NCBI GenBank assembly: GCA_002633005.1
Contig: NMRA01000568.1
Location: forward strand, 96,577 to 160,576
Length of the DNA: 64,000 nt
Direction of reading: 5' to 3'
Source of the DNA: Phoronis australis
Taxonomy: Eukaryota; Phoronida; Phoronidae
The notes beneath the pieces were generated by a model, which did no database searches, was not told the origin of the DNA, and saw nothing but the letters and a program-made list of their open reading frames with translations. A program made the position numbers and the translations under genes. Positions 57,701 through 64,000 of the stretch are shown here, piece after piece (position 1 is the stretch's first letter; every line of letters starts with the position of its first letter).

Positions 57701-58662
57701 AATTACAAGTCATAGTTGAATTTCTGTTTATTAAACTGTCTTAAATTTGTCTCATGTAAACTTGAAGTTACAGCTGTGAGTTTGTGAAAGCACAGTCTGG
57801 TCACTTTCCATGTGTATCTGGTTGATTTGCACACCATCACAATCCACTGTTCATGTGTATCTGGTTGGTTTGCACACTGTCACAACCCACTGTTCATGTA
57901 TATCTGGTTGATTTGCACACTGTCACAACCCACTGTTCATGTATATCTGGTTGATTTGCACACTGTCACAACCCACTGTTTATGTATATCTGGTTGATTT
58001 GCACACTGTCACAACCCACTGTTCATGTATATCTGGTTGATTTGCACACTGTGACTAGAGAATTATGACATATAGATGGCGCTTGGTATTCGCCCTAGCC
58101 GCCATGTTTCTTTTGTCTCTAAGTCCATTGTTTAATTAGCGGTAAGATTCCCTCATTTATTGTAGCCTTAGCACATCTCTAGCATTGTTAACCTATTGTA
58201 ATCACACGTCACTTGTTAGCGACCTAGTATTTACCCCCTGTCTCTGTTCTTTCAGGTTACGATCATTCGTAGTTTGCTGTAACCAATAAACAGTGAAGAA
58301 ATACTTGCGAGTTATTTTCTATGATCGCAACCGCTAATTAAACAATGGACTTAGAGACAAAAGAAACATGGCGGCTAGGGCGAATACCAAGCGCCATCTA
58401 TATGTCATAATTCTCTAGTCACAACCCACTGTTCATGTATATCTGGTTGATTTGCACACTGTCACAACCCACTGTTCATGTATATCTGGTTGATTTGCAT
58501 ATTATCGCAATACACTCTTCATGTATATCTGGTTGATTTGCACGCCATCACAACCCACTGTTGCTAATGTGAACTTCATTGTTACCTTGCAGAGACCATC
58601 CTGCAGACACAAGAAAGGCTGTTCGACGGGGACGGAAGTCCAGCAAGTGTTCATTGTTGTAG
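51542..58662 (+). CDS. MRAS: M-Ras small GTPase (R-Ras subfamily), five coding exons
   Basis: Exons 51542-51728, 52076-52229, 52522-52621, 54268-54347 and 58593-58662 join in phase to 591 bp (196 codons plus stop). Seen: P-loop GDGGVGKS (18-25), switch [10 protein letters not shown] (40-48) with Thr43, DTAGQEEF (65-72) with catalytic Gln69, NKVD (124-127), ETSAK (152-156) and C-terminal CSLL (Cys193). M-Ras hallmarks are the Asp in GDGGVG, FFQK after the P-loop, FSAMREQYM and DPPLNVD. M-Ras is a membrane-anchored GTPase that, with SHOC2 and PP1, activates RAF signalling. A basic stretch (RRGRKSSK) precedes the prenylation box; the final Leu favours geranylgeranylation. All catalytic residues are intact, so the gene is probably functional. 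Introns 3 and 4 are loaded with repeats. Confidence 0.97.
52076..52229 (+). CDS. MRAS: MRAS coding exon 2 (switch II)
   Basis: Acceptor TTTTGCTTCAG; frame (V)[20 protein letters not shown]...YTQILRVKD. Donor AG|GTTTGT (non-consensus but in phase 2 with the next exon). Confidence 0.96.
52522..52621 (+). CDS. MRAS: MRAS coding exon 3 (NKxD)
   Basis: Acceptor TTCTGTTTCAG; frame [20 protein letters not shown]...ETAEKLE. Donor GAG|GTAATG, phase 0. Confidence 0.96.
53138..53812 (+). repeat. 56-bp VNTR, 12 near-identical units (MRAS intron 3)
   Basis: The unit GTTGGTGAGACATGTAGGGC + 36 further bases is repeated 12 times with virtually no divergence. Only the edges differ (AGCAGTTGG at the left, GGTTGACG at the right). 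Confidence 0.97.
54268..54347 (+). CDS. MRAS: MRAS coding exon 4 (SAK)
   Basis: Acceptor CATTTCTAG; frame [20 protein letters not shown] + EVVRVI. Donor CG|GTACGT, phase 2. Confidence 0.96.
55880..57553 (-). mobile_element. Kolobok-like DNA transposon (copy 2), in MRAS intron 4
   Basis: Ends AGGAGCATACCACCC (55880) and GGGTGGCATTCTCCT (ending 57553) are bounded by TTAA on both sides (55876-55879, 57554-57557). From about 56666 to 57553 it is the inverted, diverged counterpart of copy 1, including the THAP start (about 57380, stopped by TAA) and the [14 protein letters not shown] block. Relative to copy 1 it carries an extra ~750-bp segment (55916-56665) between the left end and the shared part. 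Confidence 0.85.
57800..58570 (+). repeat. 43-bp minisatellite interrupted by a 368-bp element
   Basis: The unit TGTTCATGTATATCTGGTTG + 23 bases is repeated from about 57800 to 58052 and resumes at 58421-58570. The early and late units are the most diverged. Confidence 0.93.
58053..58420. mobile_element. 368-bp element with perfect 91-bp inverted arms
   Basis: Arms 58053-58143 and 58330-58420 are exact reverse complements starting GACTAGAGAATTATGACATA. The 186-bp centre has no ORF but includes a TTTCAGG acceptor-like string and AATAAA. The element splits the 43-bp repeat array cleanly within CACACTGT|CACAACCC. No target duplication is visible. Perfect arms imply recent insertion or ongoing conversion. 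Confidence 0.92.
58593..58662 (+). CDS. MRAS: MRAS coding exon 5 (hypervariable tail, CSLL)
   Basis: Acceptor TTACCTTGCAG; frame (R)[20 protein letters not shown] + LL and TAG at 58660-58662. The C-terminal CSLL is a CAAX box. Confidence 0.93.
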
Positions 58663-58745
58663 ATGCAATCTAACCTTCATAATAGTAATAGGATTTAAGT
58701 GAGATAAAGTACATAACACACGTCAAATAAAAATGCCAATAAAAA
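58663..58745 (+). promoter_or_regulatory. MRAS: MRAS 3' UTR start with candidate poly(A) signals
   Basis: AATAAA occurs at 58726-58731 and 58738-58743, 64 and 76 bases after the stop codon. Longer 3' UTRs cannot be excluded. Confidence 0.45.
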
Positions 58746-59406
58746 TCAGCATAGTTTAATATACACCTACTGTATTAAATGGCTGGTCCAAACAGGAGCG
58801 ATTGCATTTTGTTATTATGTCTGTGTTTAAGTTTTTTGGATACTAATCCTGTATTTACTCATATGTCATTGTTAGGATTTCTAAAAATTTTTGAAAAAGT
58901 TGGGTGTTTTTACTATTTGTGACCATGAGACTAAGGGTTAAAACAATATTTAATTGGTGTGTAGATTTTAATATTTCCGTGGATTTTTGACTTCTGAAAA
59001 CCATTCAGTGTTAATTTCTCTGTTGCATGAGTCTTGTATTATACGCAGGGTAATCTTGTCTGCTGTAGTGGTTTTTCAATTATGTAGTAGATTCATTTTC
59101 TGATACTTAATTATTGAACTACTAGTCAGCTAAAATTGCATAAAACAGTTTCTTATAAACATTGGTCTTGGATATGGAAACTACTGAATGTGTTACAAGG
59201 GAAAGGTGCAATTACTTTATTTCTAAATATTTATTTATTTGTTTGTTTATTTGTTCTTTTGTTTCAGTTAAGGATTTTGTCTAGTAACTTTGTTGTACAC
59301 TATTGTTTCCAGTGTTCCTCTTGCCATGTATGCAGCCAGTGGGTCAGTTATTTGTAATACACTTTAGTAATGAATTTTAATGTACCTTGGCCATGTTTTC
59401 ACTATC

Positions 59407-59690
59407 ATTTTGGATGTGCCCACATCAGTGTTTGTGTTTGGGCACACATCATTGTTTGTGTGTGGGCACACATTAGTGTTTGTGTGTGGGCACACATTAG
59501 TGTTTGTGTATGGGCACACATCAGTGTTTGTGTTTGGGCACACATCATTGTTTGTGTGTGGGCACACATCAGTGTTTGTGTATGGTCACACATCAGTGTT
59601 TGTGTATGGGCACACATCAGTGTTTGTGTCTGGGTAAACATCAGTGTTTGTGTATGGGCACACATCAGTGTTTGTGTGTGGCCACCCAAT
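59407..59690 (+). repeat. 24-bp minisatellite (~12 units)
   Basis: The unit CACACATCAGTGTTTGTGTA + TGGG is 24 bp, so all frames stay open and give periodic translations. It lies downstream of MRAS; no splice or start context supports coding. Confidence 0.95.
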
Positions 59691-60198
59691 GCTGTTTTTT
59701 ATCTTTGTGTGGCACTGCCCAGTGTACCCACTGTTAAAAGGCAGTCACCGTAAAAATAGCATTCTCATTACTACAGAGGTCAAAAGTCAGGAGATGCTTG
59801 TTTTCAGAAGAGTGGAAACAGTGCAACTGATATATAGTCTTAACAGCCACCTTTACCAGTTCTGTTAATGAACTGTGTGCAAATTAAAATGTATCATGAC
59901 TGTTTTAACTTGAGACTCAACTTAGACTCAATTTAGGATCTTTGATTCAAGAGGCTCCTGTACATCTCCTAGTTCTTCTGCAGTATAAATTATTCAAATT
60001 GGGACCTAAATAATAAATGAGTTTATCTTGTTTCTTTTTTCAGAGGCTTGCCACATTGTTGCAAATGTTCGAAGTTTTATCAAATGTTGTTTGGTAATGG
60101 ACAAAGCATACAAACCATGCTAAAAGCAAAGCAAATATTCTTGTATCGTAGTTTTGTCAAGAAATTTGACAAAATGAAATTTCACTGGCATGTGGAAT

Positions 60199-60316
60199 GT
60201 CATTAGTTTGCTCTAGGACTATAATACTCCCAGGTTTGCTTCTTATCAACAATATTATGTCATTAGTTTGCTCTAGGACTATAATACTCCCAGGTTTGCT
60301 TCTTATCAATATAATT
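60199..60316 (+). repeat. 60-bp tandem duplication
   Basis: GTCATTAGTTTGCTCTAGGA... begins at 60199 and again at 60259. The copies are identical through CTTCTTATCAA. Confidence 0.95.
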
Positions 60317-60319
60317 TCT

Positions 60320-62750
60320 AAGTTTCTACGTCATAACTGAAACGATTTTTAAGATGTAAATCCTTACTAATGCGCAAGGTTTTACTTGTTTTTGCAGTGA
60401 CACAAATTGCCGCGAAGCTAGACATTTGTTCAATTCTTGCAGATATACTGAAACCCTAGCATATGAACCGACAATGATAACCTACTTGTGGTTAGTATCG
60501 ATTATCGAATTTTGGTGATAACTAATTGGGGTAATGGTTTTCACTGGAATTACCCATAACCATTGTAATTAATTTAATTTTTGCAAATTTTCATGTTCTG
60601 AAATCCCTGCATAAACTGACAATGATATACTACTTTTTGTATTTATTCTTGAAATATTGTGTTTACCATTTTCACTAGAGCTGTTTTGACCGGACGAGGG
60701 TAAACAACAAATGCTATAGATTAGGAAAGACGACTGCTGTCCCTGGAAAATGTATTTTGTGAGCTTGGACACTATCAGCTGTATCATGTTCTTTGTCATA
60801 ATAGTACCAGTGTTATTTGTTGGATCGTTGTGTAACGTGAGAATCTCTGATGTCTGTAACTTTCAAGTTACAAATAAATTTTTTGTGAAAAGCTGGTACT
60901 GACATTTCTTCATCCTAAGCCAGAATTAAAGTCTCTGAATTCTTGGTCCGGGCTAAAAGTTGTGCTCCAAACTGAACCCAGCAAACTCGAAATTATCTGT
61001 CTAATGTTTTACATAGACGATTATCTAGTCCAAGTTGGGCACTTGATAATCACTAAATGCTACGAACTCGACACGGACCTCAGACTCTAATTTAACTGGG
61101 GTCATCAAGCACACTAGCCTGACTGAATAGTAAGTTACAGTAATCATAATGTACTGGAGCACAAAATATGATGGACAATTATCTTGAGTTCACTCGAAAC
61201 AACGGTCACACAATAATTTCAAGCTTGGACTCTTCAAATGGTAGTCACCCCGGGTCCAGGCTCATTTCCGCAAGATTGCATTATGGTGTGGTGATTGTGT
61301 TCAGAGATAAACATAGGGGCAGGTGTGCAACAGAAAAAAGTAGAAGTCCGTGTTGAGCGGACCCGCGGAGATGTACGATTCTACGCGACCACTAGGGCTA
61401 ATTTTCTCATAACTACGTACTAGAGGGCGGTATCAAAAAGAATCTAATAGGTTCAATTTATCCACGCAAAAAATTCCCGCTGCTGTAGGATCGAGTTTTT
61501 CAGCAAAAACGTAGAGCCTAGGGCGATTGTCTCCCAGACGGGAAACAAACAGTTGGAATTTGCATACTCGGTGAATTAGAGTGTTGTCAAAAAATGTGCC
61601 TTTTGGTCAGTTCAGTCCGCCCTTGTGCTGTAGACACACGACGACAGCTGAGAACTTGATCCTGTGGATATTTTTGTAGCAGATGAAAAGTGACGTCATT
61701 CTTTGTTGTGGCATATGAGGTGTTACAAACCCGTGATTTCCCGCCTCTAGTGACGCCGTACGATTGTTCTCTTCAGGTCCTTTACTTAAATTGGAAATTA
61801 TAATAACTTTTATGGTCGAGAAAAAGGCACAGCTCATTGGCAATGCAGTTGCTTGAAACGTCAAGTTGGTTCCTACGGTCGAAATAGAGTGACAGTAAGA
61901 ATTTCAGGCGTTTTAATCGGTTTCAATTCAAACAAAGGATATTAAGAAAACGATGACATTACTTCAGAAGGGACAATACCTGTGAAATAAGTCGTTTTTC
62001 TCACTAGAACAAATGATATATAGCGGCTTTGAACATAAAATATATATGTTTAAGTTAATGATTCTTGAATCAGAAATGATTTTTGTCAGTTTGAATCAAA
62101 CTTGTAAGAAATTGATATTTCAAGGAACTTTGATGCAGGTCTCAGCGAAATTTGGGAAAATCTATAGGTTATTCAATCCCCAATTACTTAGACAACTCTA
62201 AGTTGGTGTTTCGGTGCAATGTATTTTTACGTAGTTGGGAAAGTCTATGATATGTCACCCTAACACCAAAGACAACCCCTGGCGGGCCTCGTCGCAAAAC
62301 GGGACCCCATCATAATGTTAGCATAACCCCTAACAACGGAATGCCGGCGACGCTATTTTTTCTTTTTGGTCGAGTCGGCCATCTAGATCACCCGAAGTTG
62401 TTGTGTAAAATGTAGGTCAGAGTTCAGTTAGTTGAAAAAAGGATAGGCAAATTTGACTTTGTTTTCAGTTCGAGATAATTTATCTAACACATATTTGACA
62501 AGCATTGATTTATGTAATTTAATCCCTTGTGACTGACTGCGGATAGCATATCACTGGGTTTTGAGTGCATTTTGGAATAATTGGCATAACCCGTGATAGT
62601 GCGTTTGTCATTACATTGATAACAGAGCCATTGTTTATGTTCGTGTTCCAATGACATGTCAGTGACAAGTCAAGCGCCAGTGTTTTCTTATAACTTTTGA
62701 TGTCCTGCGGTAGTTTTCGCAATCTCTGTGTTTAACCGAACTTAGCATTC
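60320..62750. other. No gene recognised
   Basis: Intergenic sequence between MRAS and the GPR157-like gene. Short open frames lack domains and splice context. Confidence 0.45.
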
Positions 62751-62752
62751 TA

Positions 62753-63364
62753 ATGGGCAACGGGACACACGTGACGCAGGTGGTTGTTACGCAGATTTCT
62801 TGTACTTTATCTATCCTTGGTTCATCGTTTATTATCCTTACCTACTTCTTGTGGAAAGACATCCGTACATGGTCTAGGCTTCTTCTCGTCTATCTCTCCA
62901 TAGCAGATTTCGGAACAGCTGCCGGGTACTCATTCGGGAATATCATGGATTTTGTGTACGCACGTAGGAGTTCTGTAATTGATGAGCCACTATGGTGTAT
63001 CGTTGAGAGCATTATCGCTAACAGCATGCAAATGATGTCCTTTTTCTGGACTGTGTCCATCGCCGTATTCCTTTACTTCACTTTGGTAAAAGAGAACTTG
63101 ACAATTGTACCAAAGTTGATGACCATCTTCCACGTCGTTAGCTGGGGAGTTCCTTCTCTTATCATTCTCATAGCAGCGTGTCTGCGCAAGCTGGGCTCAG
63201 ACGACAACAAAACATCAGTGGGATGGTGTTGGATAAAGGTCCAAGATAATAACTTCCAAGATACTGTACTGTGGATGCTCATTGTGGGCAAGGGATGGGA
63301 AATTGTGTCCTATGTTTTACTTCCTGTCATTTACTTCCGGATCAAATGTCACATTTCTCAACAG
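62753..63364 (+). CDS. GPR157: GPR157-like G-protein-coupled receptor, first coding exon (5' part)
   Basis: 204 codons from the ATG at 62753 to the donor CAACAG|GTACGT at 63365, phase 0. N-terminus with an NGT glycosylation site, then five hydrophobic segments: about residues 9-30 (TM1), 43-66 (TM2), 82-110 (TM3), 120-143 (TM4) and 167-195 (TM5). GPR157 signatures are clear: FFWTVSIAVFLYF in TM3, FHVVSWGVPSLIILIAACLRK in TM4, SVGWCWI in loop 2 and LWMLIVGKGWE...YVLLPVIYFRIKCHI in TM5. In vertebrates GPR157 is a ciliary Gq-coupled receptor of neural progenitors; it is distantly related to secretin and cAMP-receptor families. TM6, TM7 and the tail lie in later exons beyond the window. Confidence 0.93.
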
Positions 63365-64000
63365 GTACGTGTTTTGCCATTCGTGACCTCCGCGCTTAAC
63401 CACAATGCTAATTGCAATGTAAGTATTTTTATGGCACTACTTACAACAAAATGTACTCACTCAAATCTTTGAAGTGTAATGTTCTGCGTTGGACAGACAA
63501 AATCAAAGTCCGAGTTTGACGAGATGATTTTATTTACTAATTCCACTTGGAACCTCAGTGAAAACTTTGAATCCTTGTGAGAACCGTGTGAGAACTGTAA
63601 ATCTATGAAAAATACACAAAATACTCTAAATACATGACAATATTATATAAAACCGAATCTAAATTAAACTGTCAACAATAGTCACCCTAAGAAACTAGTC
63701 AAAATTACTCAAATCTAAGTGAATCGGTATATGAACTTTAAATCACATTTTACTAAACCAACATTTATCTTAAAACGTATTATATCTTAAAACATTTCAT
63801 AGCTCATAAACTCTAATGAGACTTACAGAAATTGCTCCCTTTGATCTTATCCACGCATGAACATCCAATTCTTGTTTTGTGTATCAGTATGATCCTTGTC
63901 AGTGACTGAATACACTCCTTGAAACTCTACAGACTCGGTGATCTGCTTAAAATACTTGATTCTCCAAAGTTACTGAGCTTCCTCGTCTCCTAACTTTTTC
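63365..64000 (+). other. Intron of the GPR157-like gene
   Basis: AT-rich sequence after the donor at 63365. No following exon (TM6/TM7) is recognisable before the window ends. Confidence 0.6.

Noticed and set aside
57812-57997. Open frame with repeated [11 protein letters not shown]-like units
   Set aside because: By-product of the 43-bp minisatellite in MRAS intron 4.
59364-59753. Open frames of up to 127 codons on both strands (VCVWAHIS repeats)
   Set aside because: They lie wholly in a 24-bp tandem repeat whose period keeps every frame open. No start context, splice sites or domain.

Overview
This window is animal nuclear DNA, not bacterial. Coding parts are split by introns with GT..AG boundaries, intergenic space is AT-rich, and mobile-element debris from many superfamilies is dense. 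The mix (CR1-like LINEs with a 2A-like peptide, L1/Tx1-like and RNase H-bearing LINEs, a piggyBac transposase, Kolobok-like THAP elements, a short LTR element, foldback-type repeats) fits a marine invertebrate such as a hemichordate, echinoderm, cephalochordate or mollusc. The species cannot be fixed from the sequence alone. N characters at 5796, 8161, 11508, 13511, 29778-29808, 39489, 49710 and 51328-51331 mark unresolved joins, several of them exactly at breaks in repeats.

Layout. 1-16260 is repeat territory: a dispersed repeat, a broken L1-type ORF1 (1623-2416), a complete 1.78 kb non-autonomous LTR element on the minus strand (2485-4266), two copies of one CR1-like LINE family (7183-10680 and 10821-11507, the second with a DIEVNPGP motif), a 25-bp minisatellite (13376-14033), a foldback-like inverted repeat (14535-14960) and a 1 kb TIR element (15243-16263). 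16267-20633 is flanked by 84-bp terminal inverted repeats and an 8-bp target duplication, yet carries an intact piggyBac-type transposase gene (18243-19997).

Three host genes are recognised. (1) A polypeptide N-acetylgalactosaminyltransferase on the minus strand: seven exons between 30217 and 20831, all phases compatible, covering signal anchor and most of the catalytic domain; the 3' exons (lectin domain) were not found. (2) An M-Ras orthologue on the plus strand: five coding exons from 51542 to 58662, 196 codons, ending in a CSLL prenylation motif. Its introns hold a 12-copy 56-bp VNTR, a Kolobok-like element, a 43-bp minisatellite, and a 368-bp element with perfect 91-bp inverted arms inserted into that minisatellite. 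(3) The first coding exon of a GPR157-like seven-transmembrane receptor at 62753-63364; the gene runs off the window.

Between 30.2 and 51 kb there is no convincing host gene. This stretch holds the 3' part of an RNase H-containing LINE (32705-34135, minus), minisatellites and microsatellites, an L1/Tx1-like LINE 3' fragment (38540-40560) with a near-identical 224-bp duplication beside an N, copies of a dispersed repeat, a convergent pair of retroelement copies with a zinc-knuckle gag-like fragment (45107-47513), a Kolobok-like THAP element (47836-49061), and two strong palindromes (49209-49254, 50092-50215).

The genes do not form a pathway together: GALNT acts in the Golgi, M-Ras at the inner plasma membrane, and the GPR157-like protein is a membrane receptor. 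The most unusual features are the piggyBac gene inside hAT-like ends, the two-locus foldback family with degenerate ~22-bp arm units, the perfect-arm element in the MRAS minisatellite, and the pair of Kolobok-like elements.
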